Assembly: GCF_003945765.1 (NCBI RefSeq)
Contig: NZ_CP027712.1
Span: 186,001 to 250,000 of the forward strand
Length of the DNA stretch: 64,000 bases
Origin: Pseudomonas chlororaphis subsp. chlororaphis
GTDB lineage: Bacteria; Pseudomonadota; Gammaproteobacteria; Pseudomonadales; Pseudomonadaceae
Direction: 5' to 3'
Shown: positions 18,301 through 26,185 of the stretch, in pieces
Numbering within the stretch: position 1 is the first letter of the stretch
Layout of the letters: every line of letters starts with the position of its first letter
Program-made: the position numbers and the translations under genes
The notes under the pieces: model-generated
What the model was told of the DNA's origin: nothing
Databases searched by the model: none
Seen by the model: the letters and a program-made list of their open reading frames with translations, nothing else

Positions 18301-19926
18301 ACCTGGACCGCGACCTTCACCCCGAACGTCAACGTCAGCGATGCGACCAACCTGATCAGCCTCAACAACAGCGGGGTCAGTGACGCGGCGGGCAACGCCG
18401 GCAGCGGCAGCACCGACTCGAACAATTTCATCATCGACACCGGGCGGCCGACCGCCACCATCGTGCTGGCCGACACGGCCCTGAAAGCGGGCGAAACCAC
18501 CACGGTCACCATTACCTTCAGCGAGGCGATCAGCGGCTTCACCAACTCGGACCTGACAGTGGCCAACGGTACCCTGGGGGCCCTGAGCAGCAGCGATGGC
18601 GGGGTGACCTGGACCGCCACCTTTACCCCGGCCATCAACATCAGTGACAGCAGCAATCAGATCACCCTGAACAATGCCGGAGTGATAGACGCCGTCGGCA
18701 ACACCGGCAGCGGTACCACCGACTCGGCCAACTACGTCATCGACACCGTGCGCCCCACCGCTACCGTGGTGGTCGCCAACCCGATGCTGGCCGTGGGCGA
18801 CACGTCCCTGGTGACCATCACCTTCAGCAAGGCGGTGAGCGGCTTCGACAACAGCGACCTGATGGTGACCAACGGCACTTTGAGCGCGCTCAGCAGCAGC
18901 GATGGCGGCATCACCTGGACCGCGACCTTCACCCCGAACACCAACCTCAGCGATACGAGCAACCTGATCACCCTGAACAACAGCGGGGTCAGCGACGCCT
19001 CGGGCAATACCGGGCTGGGCAGCACGGATTCGAACAATTACCTGATCGATACCCAGCGGCCGACCGCGACCATCGTGGTCGCCAACAGCAGCCTCGGCGT
19101 GGGCCAGACCAGCAGCGTGACCATCACCTTCAGCGAAGCGGTGAGCGGCTTCACCAACTCGGACCTGACGGTGGCCAACGGCACCCTGAGCGCCCTGGGC
19201 AGCAGCGACGGCGGCCGGACCTGGACCGCGACCCTGACGCCAACCGCCAATATCAGCGACACCAGCAACCTGATCACCCTGAACAACAGCGGGGTGAGCG
19301 ACTCCTTCGGCAATACCGGCGCTGGCAGCACCGACTCCAACAACTACGCGATCAACACCGTGCCGGCGGCCAACCCACCCACGGAGCTGCCGGTGGGCGA
19401 TCCGGAATTCCGTTCGAGCGACCCGGTGGTTCCGCCGCTGCCGCCTTATGTGCCGTTGCAACCCACGGTCACCACGCCACCCGTTGGCGACCTGGGCTCG
19501 CCACTGGCCTTCGCGCCGTTGTTCGAGCAGCGGGTGCTGGGCGATGGCATCCGGCCGCTGGGGGATATTTTCATCAATCGCGGGGCCCTGGCGCCGAGTT
19601 TCATTGCCCAGGTGTTCGGCAGCAGCGATGCCGGGGGCGATGGCAATGGCCATGGCTTCCTCGGCTTCGGTGGCGGCGATGGCGGGGTGTTCAGCCAAAG
19701 CACGCTGTCGCTGCTGTTCGACCAGGACTCCGCCGAGGATGGCGGTTCGCTGAAGTCTTTCGGCGACAAGGCCAAGACTGGCGATCTTTCCCAGGGCGGG
19801 CGCGGGGTGTTCGGGGCACCGTCGCTGACCCAGCAATTGCAAGTGATGCAAGACACAGAACAACGGCCGATCCGCGATCTGGCCAAGGCGTTCGAACAGG
19901 CCGGCGTCAGCGCAATGCAGGCCTGA
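12328..19926 (+). CDS. Giant LEPR-XLL / DUF4347 / Ig-like repeat surface protein (adhesin-like)
   Basis: A 2532-residue exported protein. Residues 29-38 read LEPRMLFDGA, the LEPR-XLL N-terminal signature of large surface proteins. Residues about 91-250 match DUF4347, with a His after a hydrophobic strand (H147 in VQIIAHGNAG) and a Cys after another (C190 in ILIYGCYTAEG). Residues about 255-608 form a beta-helix-like segment interrupted by very glycine-rich stretches. Seventeen Ig-like (Big_12-type) repeats follow (about 614-2346), then a proline-rich linker and a unique tail of about 185 residues without RTX nonapeptides. ATG 12328 is preceded by GGGTGA; an in-frame GTG at 12319 is an alternative, and a longer frame from 11707 overlaps the sulfotransferase and is rejected. 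No classical signal peptide or LapA-type retention module is visible; export through the M50/HlyD parts and the TolC-like gene is inferred. Confidence 0.85.
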   Translation: MWWSKGKSRVNQRATGRANALASPMIMPLEPRMLFDGAVAATVADVAQPDSHTTTDVAKTPTAADQPSVSQDTHGQADAAPAATPTAVPGLTVVFVDSRVKDADSLLQGLAPGTQVVQLGANQDGLQQIADYLDQHQGVSSVQIIAHGNAGDLWLGNSYLSADNVQARSAVLADIGQDMNAGGDILIYGCYTAEGERGLSFVDSLAQLTGRDVAASSDRTGLGGDWELEIATGTIESANVLSTQAMQDYQWGLATWTATNNANTGVGSLRAALASAQNGDIVTFSSGMTVQLTSELLVNKNVTIDGDLNNDGAADVILDGQYRTRVIEVTAGSTVTLDGLVITRGLVSGNGGNGGYGATGAMAGGIFNAGNLTLNNVTVTSNAASGGGGGGGVTGAFYGGGGGGGGGLGGQGGGHGGSAGPGTGTLGGQAGSGGVGGYGGGYDATHMGGRGGTSTGGAGGVGVSYYSNGGNGASATNGTISIGGGGGGAGWDKVGGAGGNAAGGIYNASSGTLTVIGTSTISNNIGAGGGGGGGGGQGSNASNGGIGGRGVGAVWNKGTFLITAANFAALSGNAAASGAGGVALGGGSTGTSPTSVATIYNDGGILNTAYAPPPTATIVVADSALKIGETSLVTITFSEAVTGFTNADLTIANGTLTAVSSSDGGITWTATFTPTSSITDTSNVITLDNTGVINGLGTAGVGTTDSNNYAIDTARPTATIVVADNALRVGETSLVTITFSEAVSGFTNADLSIANGTLSAVSSSDGGITWTGTFTPSASITDTTNLITLDNTGIADLAGNAGSGTTDSNNYAIDTVRPTATIVVADSTLTAGETSLVTITFSEAVSGFTNADLSIANGTLSTVSSSDGGITWTATFTPTDGISDSSNLITLNNTGIADLAGNTGSGTTDSGNYVINTAHPTATIVVADNALRIGETSLVTITFSEAVTGFSNADLTVANGTLSAVSSSDGGITWTATFTPSASITDATNLITLDNTGVQNSVGNLGQGSTNSNNYAIDTVRPTATIVVADTALRIGETSLVTITFSEAVSGFTNADLSIANGTLSAVSSSDGGITWTATFTPSASISDTSNLITLDNTGIADLSGNAGSGTTDSNNYAIDTVRPTATIVVADSALSAGETSLVTITFSEAVSGFTNADLSIANGTLSAVSSSDGGITWTATFTPTVGINDASNLITLNNTGIADLAGNTGSGTTNSNNYSIDTVLPTATIVVADNALKIGETSLVTITFSEAVTGFSNADLTVANGTLSAVSSSDGGITWTATFTPSTSITDATNLITLDNTGVTNASGNAGSGTTDSNNYAIDTVRPTATIVVADTALRIGETSLVTITFSEAVSGFTNADLSIANGTLSAVSSSDGGITWTATFTPSASISDTSNLITLDNTGIADLAGNAGSGTTDSNNYAIDTVRPTATIVLADPTLKAGETSLVTITFSEAVSGFTNADLTIANGTLSAVSSSDGGLTWTATFTPTAGIADASNVITLNNTGIADLAGNTGSGTTNSGNYSIDTVLPTATIVVADNNLKIAETSLVTITFNEAVSGFSNADLTVANGTLSAVSSSDGGITWTATFTPTSSITDTSNVITLDNSGVTNASGNAGSGTTDSNNYAIDTVRPTATIVVADSALGVGQTSTVTITFSEAVTGFTLADLTVANGTLSGLGTSDNITYTATLTPTASISDSSNLITLDNTGITDGAGNAGSGTTDSNNYAIDSLRPTATIVLSDSTLKAGETSLVTITFSEAVSGFDNSDLTVANGTLSAVSSSNGGITWTATFTPTAGITDLSNLITLNNTGFTDVAGNSGTGTTSSANYSIETVVPTATLVIADTALKAGETSLVTITFSEAVSGFDNSDLTVANGTLSAVSSSDGGVTWTATFTPTAGVGDTSNVITLNNSGVINVSGNTGSGTTDSNNYVIDTARPTATIVVANPILPIGETSLVTITFSEAVSGFDNSDLTVSNGTLSAVSSSDGGITWTATFTPNVNVSDATNLISLNNSGVSDAAGNAGSGSTDSNNFIIDTGRPTATIVLADTALKAGETTTVTITFSEAISGFTNSDLTVANGTLGALSSSDGGVTWTATFTPAINISDSSNQITLNNAGVIDAVGNTGSGTTDSANYVIDTVRPTATVVVANPMLAVGDTSLVTITFSKAVSGFDNSDLMVTNGTLSALSSSDGGITWTATFTPNTNLSDTSNLITLNNSGVSDASGNTGLGSTDSNNYLIDTQRPTATIVVANSSLGVGQTSSVTITFSEAVSGFTNSDLTVANGTLSALGSSDGGRTWTATLTPTANISDTSNLITLNNSGVSDSFGNTGAGSTDSNNYAINTVPAANPPTELPVGDPEFRSSDPVVPPLPPYVPLQPTVTTPPVGDLGSPLAFAPLFEQRVLGDGIRPLGDIFINRGALAPSFIAQVFGSSDAGGDGNGHGFLGFGGGDGGVFSQSTLSLLFDQDSAEDGGSLKSFGDKAKTGDLSQGGRGVFGAPSLTQQLQVMQDTEQRPIRDLAKAFEQAGVSAMQA
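14167..19365 (+). repeat. 17 tandem 306-bp coding repeats (Ig-like domains)
   Basis: Each unit starts PTATIVVAD or a variant and ends DSNNYAIDT or a variant; boundaries fall every 306 bp from 14167, except unit 11 (17227-17529), which is 303 bp and lacks one residue. Units 1-12 show a higher-order three-unit pattern (1/4/7/10, 2/5/8/11 and 3/6/9/12 share C-terminal signatures), implying duplication of a 918-bp block. Units 13-17 are more divergent. High nucleotide identity between units predicts copy-number variation and assembly difficulty. Confidence 0.95.
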
Positions 19927-19970
19927 AAACAATACATAAATACGATGCGGCACCCAGGGGCGAGACAAGG

Positions 19971-21485
19971 ATGAATAAAAGTCAGAAGTTGTTCGGGGTC
20001 AGCTTGTTGGCGCTGATGGTCAGCGGTTGTGCCGTCAGCAGTAAACCGATCGAACGCAGTGCCAGTGAGCAGCGCGCCAGGAGCGACCTGCAGAGCATGT
20101 ACAAGGACCAGGAACCGCTGAGCGGCCCGCTGACCCTGCACCAGGCCATGGCCCGGGCGGTGAAGTACAACCTCGAGGGCCGCTTGAAAATCATGGAAGA
20201 GGCCCTGGCCAAGCGCCAGCTGGACCTCGCCAGTTTCGACATGCTGCCGCGCATGGCCCTCTCCGCCGGCTATGTGGGGCGCAACAACGTCAGCGCCTCC
20301 AGCAGCCAGAGCGTGGAGACCGGCACCCAGTCCCTGGAACCTTCGACCTCCCAGGACCGGGACCGCAGGGTGGCCGACCTGACCATGGTCTGGAATGTGC
20401 TGGACTTCGGCGTCAGCTACATCAACGCCAAGCAGCAGGGCGACCAGCGACTGATCGTCCAGGAGCGTCGGCGCAAGGTGATCAACACCATCGTCCAGGA
20501 CGTGCGCTCGGCCTATTGGCGGGCGGTGGCGGCCGAACGCCTGCTCAAGCAGATCGACAGCCTGATGGGCCGGGTCGAGCAGGCCCGCAGCAACAGCCAG
20601 AGCATGAGCCAGCAACGCATCGGCGACCCGGTGCAGGCCCTGGCCTACCAGCGCTCGCTGATCGAGGCCACGCGCCAGCTGGAGGAGCAGCGCCGGGCGT
20701 TGTCCCTGGCCAAGACCGAGCTGGCGACCCTGATCAACCTGCCGATGACCACCCACCTGACCCTGGCGACCAGCGACGATTACCCGGTGCCGGAACTCAA
20801 GGTCGATATGGCCCGCCTCGAGCACGAGGCCCTGACCAGCCGCCCGGAACTGCGCGAGCAGGATTACCAGAGCCGCATCAGCGCCGCGGAAACCCGCAAG
20901 GCCATGCTGCGCCTGCTGCCGGGCCTGGAGTTCTCCGCCGGCGGGCATTACGACAGCAACTCGTTCCTGGTCAACGACAAGTGGGCCGACTACGGGGTGA
21001 AGGTCACCTGGAACCTGTTCAATGTGCTCTCCGCGCCGGCGGCCATCGACACCGCCAAGGCCGGTGAAGACGTCGCCGCGGCCCGTCGCCAGGCCATGTC
21101 GATTGCCGTGCTGGCCCAGGTCTACGTGGCCAACGCCAACTACCGCGACGCCTTGCGCCAGTTCAAGACCAGCCAGGAGCTGGCGGATATCGACGGGCAG
21201 ATCGTCGGCCAGCTGCGCAACCGCTACCAGGCCAACGGCATCGGCGAACTGGACCTGATCCAGGGCGAGCTGAACACCTTGCAGGCGGACCTGCGGCGCG
21301 ACCTGGCCTATGCCGACCTGCGCAACGCCTATGGGCAGATCTTCGCCAGCGCCGGCCTCGACCCGCTGCCCGACGAGGTGCAATCGACCCAGGTGCAGTC
21401 CATCGCCACGGCGCTGGCCAGCCGTGAGGCCGACTGGGCGGCGGGCAACATCAGTACGCCGGTGGCCCATGCCCAAAGACAATAA
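19971..21485 (+). CDS. TolC-family outer-membrane factor (lipoprotein)
   Basis: A 504-residue outer-membrane efflux protein. The signal peptide ends in LMVSGC, a lipobox giving acylated Cys20. Two OEP repeats follow: LTLHQAMARAVKYNLEGRLKIMEEALAKRQ with a long coiled coil to about residue 275, then LTSRPELREQDYQSRISAAETRKAMLRLLPGLEFSAGG with a second coiled coil, as in TolC/OprM. It starts 44 bp after the giant protein, and its end overlaps the APS kinase gene by 17 bp, so it belongs to this operon. By family it is the trimeric exit duct; its partners are probably the HlyD-type proteins at 3584-7784, since no other transporter is encoded here. Confidence 0.9.
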   Translation: MNKSQKLFGVSLLALMVSGCAVSSKPIERSASEQRARSDLQSMYKDQEPLSGPLTLHQAMARAVKYNLEGRLKIMEEALAKRQLDLASFDMLPRMALSAGYVGRNNVSASSSQSVETGTQSLEPSTSQDRDRRVADLTMVWNVLDFGVSYINAKQQGDQRLIVQERRRKVINTIVQDVRSAYWRAVAAERLLKQIDSLMGRVEQARSNSQSMSQQRIGDPVQALAYQRSLIEATRQLEEQRRALSLAKTELATLINLPMTTHLTLATSDDYPVPELKVDMARLEHEALTSRPELREQDYQSRISAAETRKAMLRLLPGLEFSAGGHYDSNSFLVNDKWADYGVKVTWNLFNVLSAPAAIDTAKAGEDVAAARRQAMSIAVLAQVYVANANYRDALRQFKTSQELADIDGQIVGQLRNRYQANGIGELDLIQGELNTLQADLRRDLAYADLRNAYGQIFASAGLDPLPDEVQSTQVQSIATALASREADWAAGNISTPVAHAQRQ

Positions 21486-22071
21486 CCTGCAGGCCCCCCA
21501 GGCCAGCGTCAGCCGCGCCCAGCGCGAGGCGCGAAACGGCCATCGCGGTGTGGCGATCCTGTTGACCGGCCTGCCGGCGGCGGGCAAGTCGACCCTGGCC
21601 CAGGCGCTGCAGGCCGGGCTGTTCCAGCACGGTCGGCAGAGCCTGGTGCTGGACGGCGATGCCTTGCGCGGCGGCCTGAACCGCGACCTGGGGTTCGCCG
21701 AGGCCGACCGCCGGGAAAATATCCGCCGCGCCAGCGAGCTGGCGGCCCTGCTGGTGGACAACGGGCAGATTGTGATCCTGGCGATGATTGCCCCGCTGAT
21801 CGAGCAGCGTGAGCTGTTCGCCCGGCGCCTGGGCGAGGACTACCTGGAAGTCTGGTGCAGCGCCTCGCTGGCGGTCTGCGAGCAGCGCGATCCCAAGGGC
21901 CATTACGCCCGCGCCCGCAGCGGCGAGTTGCCGGGGTTCACCGGTATCTCGGCGCCCTACGAGCCGCCACGGGCGGCGTTGGAACTGGATACCGGGGCTC
22001 AGTCGGTCGAGGACTGCCTGGGGCAATTGCTCGGCTGGCTGGTCGAACGCCAGGTGCTGCCGGCCTCATGA
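21469..22071 (+). CDS. cysC: Adenylylsulfate (APS) kinase
   Basis: A 200-residue APS kinase: Walker A GLPAAGKST at 34-42, then LDGDALRGGLNRDLGF, AEADRRENIRRASELA (the APS-binding region), and KGHYARARSGELPGFTGI followed by YEPP. All family motifs look intact. It phosphorylates APS to PAPS, the sulfate donor for sulfotransferases. ATG 21469 overlaps the TolC-like gene by 17 bp and the next gene starts inside its stop codon (ATGA), so its production is tied to this locus. It stands alone rather than fused to CysN and sits between sulfotransferase genes, so a dedicated PAPS supply for modification seems more likely than assimilation. APS must come from ATP sulfurylase encoded elsewhere. Confidence 0.9.
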   Translation: MPKDNNLQAPQASVSRAQREARNGHRGVAILLTGLPAAGKSTLAQALQAGLFQHGRQSLVLDGDALRGGLNRDLGFAEADRRENIRRASELAALLVDNGQIVILAMIAPLIEQRELFARRLGEDYLEVWCSASLAVCEQRDPKGHYARARSGELPGFTGISAPYEPPRAALELDTGAQSVEDCLGQLLGWLVERQVLPAS

Positions 22072-22859
22072 GCCGTCCGGCGTTCGCCCGCCTGCCCGTC
22101 AGCGTGGACCTGCCACGGCTGTTGCGCGCCCTGGCGCGAATCGATGCGAGCGCCTGGCAGGGCCACTTCAACGGCGGCTATTACGAGGGCGACTGGAGCG
22201 GCGTGGCCTTGATCTCGGCGCTTGACGCGCCCTCCGAGCTGGCGCCGGGCAAGGGCCTGCCGGTGCAGCGCGAGCCCTGGCGGCAGGACCCGGACTGGCA
22301 ACAGGCATTGCGGCACTTGCCGTTGCGGATCGTCTCGGCGCGCCTGCTGCGGCTGGGGCCGGGGGCGCGCATTCATGAACACCGCGACTACGACCTGGGC
22401 GGCCCGGACGCCGACCTGCGCCTGCATATCCCCCTGCTCAGCCCGCCGCGGGTGGATTTCCTGCTCGACGGGCAGCGCATGCCGATGCTGGCGGGAGAGT
22501 GCTGGTTTCTCGACCTGTCGCGCCCGCATCGGGTCGATAACTACGACACTCAGGCACGTATTCATCTGGTACTCGACTGTCGCCCCGACCCTTGGCTGGA
22601 ACAGGCGATTGCCGAGGGCCTGCCGACCACCCCGGCGCCTGGCCTGGGCCGCGCGGCCTTGGACTTCGCGCGGTTTTGCCGGCTGCTTGAACAGGACACT
22701 GCGCTGTGCCAAGCCTTGCAGGTGCCGACCGACAGCGAAGTCTTTATCGAGCGCACCCTGGCCCTGGCGGCCGAGCGTGGCCTGGCGTTCACCCGTGAAG
22801 ACCTGCGTTCGGCCATGCGCCAGGGGCGGTGTCTGTGGAATGAACAATGGATGGCCTGA
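22068..22859 (+). CDS. Aspartyl/asparaginyl beta-hydroxylase-like Fe(II)/2OG oxygenase
   Basis: A 263-residue protein whose centre matches the Asp/Asn beta-hydroxylase (PF05118) double-stranded beta-helix: LGPGARIHEHRDYDLG (the IxxHxD element, H105), LRLHIPL, GECWFLDLSRPHRVDN (H154) and ARIHLVLD (R164, likely 2-oxoglutarate carboxylate ligand). The family uses two His rather than a His-Asp-His triad. It overlaps the APS kinase by 4 nt and the next sulfotransferase by 13 nt. The C-terminal 80 residues are helical and not part of the core fold. The substrate is unknown; Asp/Asn residues of the Asn-rich Ig-like repeats encoded upstream are a plausible but untested target. Confidence 0.85.
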   Translation: MSRPAFARLPVSVDLPRLLRALARIDASAWQGHFNGGYYEGDWSGVALISALDAPSELAPGKGLPVQREPWRQDPDWQQALRHLPLRIVSARLLRLGPGARIHEHRDYDLGGPDADLRLHIPLLSPPRVDFLLDGQRMPMLAGECWFLDLSRPHRVDNYDTQARIHLVLDCRPDPWLEQAIAEGLPTTPAPGLGRAALDFARFCRLLEQDTALCQALQVPTDSEVFIERTLALAAERGLAFTREDLRSAMRQGRCLWNEQWMA

Positions 22860-23851
22860 ACCTGCGCGGCTGGTTGCCGATCCGTCTCTGGCAGCCGGGT
22901 GACGAGTGGCGGGTCGACTGGTGCTGGTTCGGCGACAGGCCGCTGTCGCAGCCGTTTTTCCGCGAGGCGGTCGAAGAGGCCCTGCGCCTGCCGTTCAATC
23001 AGGCGTTCCGCCGCCAGACGCCTTTGTCTGCCCTGACCGAATGGCGTCAACGCAGCCCGGGCCTGGCTCCCAGCGCCTTTATCTTTCATGCCTCGCGCTG
23101 CGGCTCGACCCTGCTCAGCCAGATGCTGGCCTGCCTGGACGACCATATCGTGGTGTCCGAACCGCCGCCGCTGGATGCCCTGCTGCGCGGCTCGCTGGCG
23201 CCACAGGAGCGGGCTGCCGCGCTTGTGGGCCTGCTGTCGGCCTATGGGCAGGTACGCCGTGGTACTGAGCAGCGGCTGGTGATCAAGCTCGATGCCTGGA
23301 ACATCGGCGAGCTGCCGCTGCTGCGCCAGTGCTTCGCCGATACGCCGTGGCTGTTTGTGTATCGCGACCCGCTGGAAATCGCCGTGTCGCATCTGCGCCG
23401 GGCTGGCATGCACATGACGCCGGGCCTGATCGGGCCCAGCGCGCTGGACGACGGCGAGCCTTTCCAGGACCGGGAAAGCTGGGTTGCCCGGCGCCTGGGG
23501 CGCTTGTTGCAGCTGGGGTTGGAACACTGCCGCGAACACCATGGCCTGGCGCTGAACTACAGCCAGCTGCCCGCCGCCATGGACGGCCACCTGGGCGATT
23601 TTCTCGGCCTGGGCGCCGAGCAACGCAGAGCGGCCTTCGCCCGTATCGGCCAGCATGCCAAGCAGCCGGCGCAGGCCTTTGTCGATGATCGCCAGGGCAA
23701 GCAGCAACAGGCTTCAGCGCGGCTGCGGGAACAGCTGGAGCAATGGGCGCAGGCGCCTTACGCGGCGCTGGAACAGTGGCGCAGCAGGGCGGCCAGCGCA
23801 GTCCCGCAAACGCGTCTCAGCTCTTCGGCGACAAGTCCGCCATGCCCTTGA
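22847..23851 (+). CDS. Second sulfotransferase-family protein
   Basis: A 334-residue protein with an N-terminal extension of about 75 residues, then [17 protein letters not shown] (SRCGSTLL at 83-90) as the PAPS 5'-phosphosulfate loop, [20 protein letters not shown], and [20 protein letters not shown] as the 3'-phosphate region. It diverges strongly from the first sulfotransferase (11423), so the two probably have different acceptors or roles. It begins inside the hydroxylase gene (13-nt overlap) and its 3' end overlaps the convergent slipin gene by 35 bp. It is the last gene of the block. Confidence 0.85.
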   Translation: MDGLNLRGWLPIRLWQPGDEWRVDWCWFGDRPLSQPFFREAVEEALRLPFNQAFRRQTPLSALTEWRQRSPGLAPSAFIFHASRCGSTLLSQMLACLDDHIVVSEPPPLDALLRGSLAPQERAAALVGLLSAYGQVRRGTEQRLVIKLDAWNIGELPLLRQCFADTPWLFVYRDPLEIAVSHLRRAGMHMTPGLIGPSALDDGEPFQDRESWVARRLGRLLQLGLEHCREHHGLALNYSQLPAAMDGHLGDFLGLGAEQRRAAFARIGQHAKQPAQAFVDDRQGKQQQASARLREQLEQWAQAPYAALEQWRSRAASAVPQTRLSSSATSPPCP

Positions 23852-24575
23852 GGAATTCGATGGGCAGCGGGAAAACGATGGTCGAGCTCTTGTCGCCGGC
23901 AATCGCGCCCAGGGTCTGCATGTAGCGCAGTTGCATGGCGCCGGGCTGGCGGCCGAGCATTTCGGCGGCCTGCATGAGTTTCTCCGAGGCCTGCAATTCG
24001 CCTTCGGCGTGGATCACCTTGGCCCGGCGTTCCCGCTCGGCTTCGGCCTGCTTGGCGATGGCGCGGATCATCGATTCGTTGAGGTCGACATGCTTGATCT
24101 CGACGTTCGCCACCTTGATGCCCCAGGCATCGGTCTGGGCGTCCAGCACCTGCTGGATGTCGGCGTTCAGGCGTTCGCGCTCGGCCAGCAGTTCGTCCAG
24201 CTCATGCTTGCCCAGCACCGCGCGCAGGGTGGTCTGGGCCAGTTGGCTGGTGGCCATGAGGAAATCCTCGACCTGGATGATCGCCTTCTGTGAGTCCAGC
24301 ACGCGGAAATACAGCACGGCGTTGACCTTGACCGAGACGTTGTCGCGGGTGATCACATCCTGCGGCGGCACGTCGAGCACCACGGTGCGCAGGTCGACGC
24401 GGACCATCTGCTGGACGACCGGAATCAGCAGGACCAACCCCGGCCCCTTGACCCTCCAGAAGCGCCCGAGCTGGAACACCACCCCGCGCTCGTATTCGCG
24501 CAGGATGCGAAACGTCGAGACCGCCAGCGCCAACAGCAGCGCCAGCAGCGCGCCAAAACCCAATTCCAGACCCAT
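23817..24575 (-). CDS. Slipin (stomatin-like SPFH-domain membrane protein)
   Basis: A 252-residue protein with an N-terminal transmembrane helix ([18 protein letters not shown]) and an SPFH domain: [62 protein letters not shown] coiled-coil C-terminal region rich in Glu/Ala/Arg ([22 protein letters not shown]) drives oligomerisation in this family. ATG 24575 has AGGAGG upstream and comes 1 nt after the NfeD stop, the conserved NfeD-slipin operon in which the protease can cleave the stomatin partner. The likely role is membrane microdomain organisation. Confidence 0.92.
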   Translation of the reverse strand: MGLELGFGALLALLLALAVSTFRILREYERGVVFQLGRFWRVKGPGLVLLIPVVQQMVRVDLRTVVLDVPPQDVITRDNVSVKVNAVLYFRVLDSQKAIIQVEDFLMATSQLAQTTLRAVLGKHELDELLAERERLNADIQQVLDAQTDAWGIKVANVEIKHVDLNESMIRAIAKQAEAERERRAKVIHAEGELQASEKLMQAAEMLGRQPGAMQLRYMQTLGAIAGDKSSTIVFPLPIEFLKGMADLSPKS

Positions 24576-24576
24576 T

Positions 24577-25962
24577 TCATCCTCCTCGCGGCGCGGCCTC
24601 GGCCGTCGTCACTTCCAGAAGCAGCCCCTTGCGCGCCACCACCCGTACCTGTTGTCCGGTTTGCAGCGGCGTTGCGCTCAGGACCTGCCAGTGTTCGCCC
24701 TGCAACAGCACCCAGCCGTTGTAAGGGTTGCCCGCTTGCACCGCGGTGATCGCCGTGACACTGCCCACCAGCCCCGCGTCGCCGGCCACCTGCTGGCGTT
24801 GTCGCGCGCGCAGCGCCATGCTCGCCAGCGTCGCCAGGAGCAGCGCGCTGACCACCGCCAGGCCGACGATGAGCGGCAGGGGAATGCCATAGCCCGGGAC
24901 ATCGGTGTCCATCAGGATCACCGCGCCGACGACAAAGGAAACGATTCCGCCGAAACCGATGACGCCGAAGGTCGGTAGAAAGGCTTCGGCGACCATGAAG
25001 GCGATGCCCAGCAGGATCAGGGCCACGCCGGCGTAGTTCACCGGCAGCAGTTGCAAGGCGTACAAACCGAGCAGCAGGCAGATGCCGCCGAGTACGCCGG
25101 GCACCGCGGTACCCGGGTTGACGAACTCGAAGAACAGCCCGTAGATGCCGATCATCATCAGGATCAGCGCCACGCTGGGGTGGGTAATGACCGACAGCAG
25201 CTGGGTGCGCCAGTCCGGGTCGTGATGGATCACCGCCGCCCCCAGGGTATGCAGCTGCACCGCCTGGCCGGCGGCGATGAGGAACTTGCCGTCGAGTTGC
25301 CTGAGCAGGCCGCTCAGGTCATCGGCGACATAGTCGACCACCTTCAGCTTCAAGGCTTCCTGGGCCGGCAGGCTGACGGCCTCGCGCACGGCCTGTTCCG
25401 CCCATTCGGCATTGCGTCCGCGCAATTGCGCCAGGCCACGGATATAGGCCGCGGCGTCGTTGATCTGTTTGTGGCTGAGGGTGTCGGTGTCCGGTTCCGG
25501 GTTCTTGTCCGAGCGTGGCGCGGCGGGTGGGTTGCCGCCCGGGTCGGGCTGCCCCGGCATGCCGACCCGCACCGGGGTGGCGGCCCCGAGGTTGGTGCCC
25601 GGGGCCATGGCGGCGATGTGGCTGGCATACAGGATGTAGGTGCCGGCGCTGGCGGCGCGGGCGCCGCTGGGGGCGACGTAGCTGGCCACCGGCACCGGGC
25701 TGGCGAGGATCGCCTTGATGATCGAGCGCATCGAGGTGTCGAGGCCGCCCGGGGTGTCGATGCCCAGCACCACCAGTTGGGCGTGCTCGTCGGCGGCCTT
25801 GTCCAGGCCGCGCACCACGTAGTCGGCGCTGGCGGGGCTGATCACATCGTTGACGGTGAGCACCACCACTGGCTTCACGGCCTGGGCGTGCCCGGTCGGC
25901 AGGCCGATCAGCACACCCAGCAGCAGCCCTTTCAGTGTCGCCCGCCACCCACGCTCGTTCAT
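24577..25962 (-). CDS. NfeD-family membrane serine protease (ClpP-like + NfeD OB fold)
   Basis: A 461-residue protein: signal peptide, ClpP-class N-terminal protease domain ([31 protein letters not shown], then [19 protein letters not shown] with the likely nucleophile Ser in the ASAGT turn and a Lys in [15 protein letters not shown] as general base), several membrane helices (about 250-400) and a C-terminal OB-fold ([14 protein letters not shown]). I chose the ATG at 25962 rather than the one at 25983 because AGGAGG sits immediately upstream at good spacing. It is the first gene of a two-gene operon with the slipin. Confidence 0.92.
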   Translation of the reverse strand: MNERGWRATLKGLLLGVLIGLPTGHAQAVKPVVVLTVNDVISPASADYVVRGLDKAADEHAQLVVLGIDTPGGLDTSMRSIIKAILASPVPVASYVAPSGARAASAGTYILYASHIAAMAPGTNLGAATPVRVGMPGQPDPGGNPPAAPRSDKNPEPDTDTLSHKQINDAAAYIRGLAQLRGRNAEWAEQAVREAVSLPAQEALKLKVVDYVADDLSGLLRQLDGKFLIAAGQAVQLHTLGAAVIHHDPDWRTQLLSVITHPSVALILMMIGIYGLFFEFVNPGTAVPGVLGGICLLLGLYALQLLPVNYAGVALILLGIAFMVAEAFLPTFGVIGFGGIVSFVVGAVILMDTDVPGYGIPLPLIVGLAVVSALLLATLASMALRARQRQQVAGDAGLVGSVTAITAVQAGNPYNGWVLLQGEHWQVLSATPLQTGQQVRVVARKGLLLEVTTAEAAPRGG

Positions 25963-26185
25963 CCGACCCTCCTGGAGAGTCATGTGCCTCGGTTGCCAGC
26001 CGTTCGCTGGCCTTGTCCTTGAGTCTAGTAGAGCGTGGGATTGAGCAAATTTTGAGCAGCCTCTTGCTCGCGTGCCGTTCGGAAGTTCGTCAGTGGGCGA
26101 GGGCGGCGCGGCCTAGACTTTGTGAAGGGAGTGACAGTCGTTAACCCATAGTCCTGCAAAGCCGTTCAGGACACCGAGGTGCATC

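Noticed and set aside
14167..19365. Regular repeats as a CRISPR-like array
   Set aside because: Period is 306 bp, fully coding, no short repeat/spacer alternation and no cas genes.
12328..21485. Classical type I (RTX or LapA-like) adhesin locus
   Set aside because: No tandem GGxGxDxxx repeats, no ABC transporter gene, no LapG-type di-alanine retention module recognised and no lapD/lapG genes.
23817..23851. 35-bp convergent overlap of sulfotransferase and slipin genes as a sign of a frameshift
   Set aside because: Both proteins are full-length and end naturally; short 3' overlaps are tolerated, so no error is inferred.
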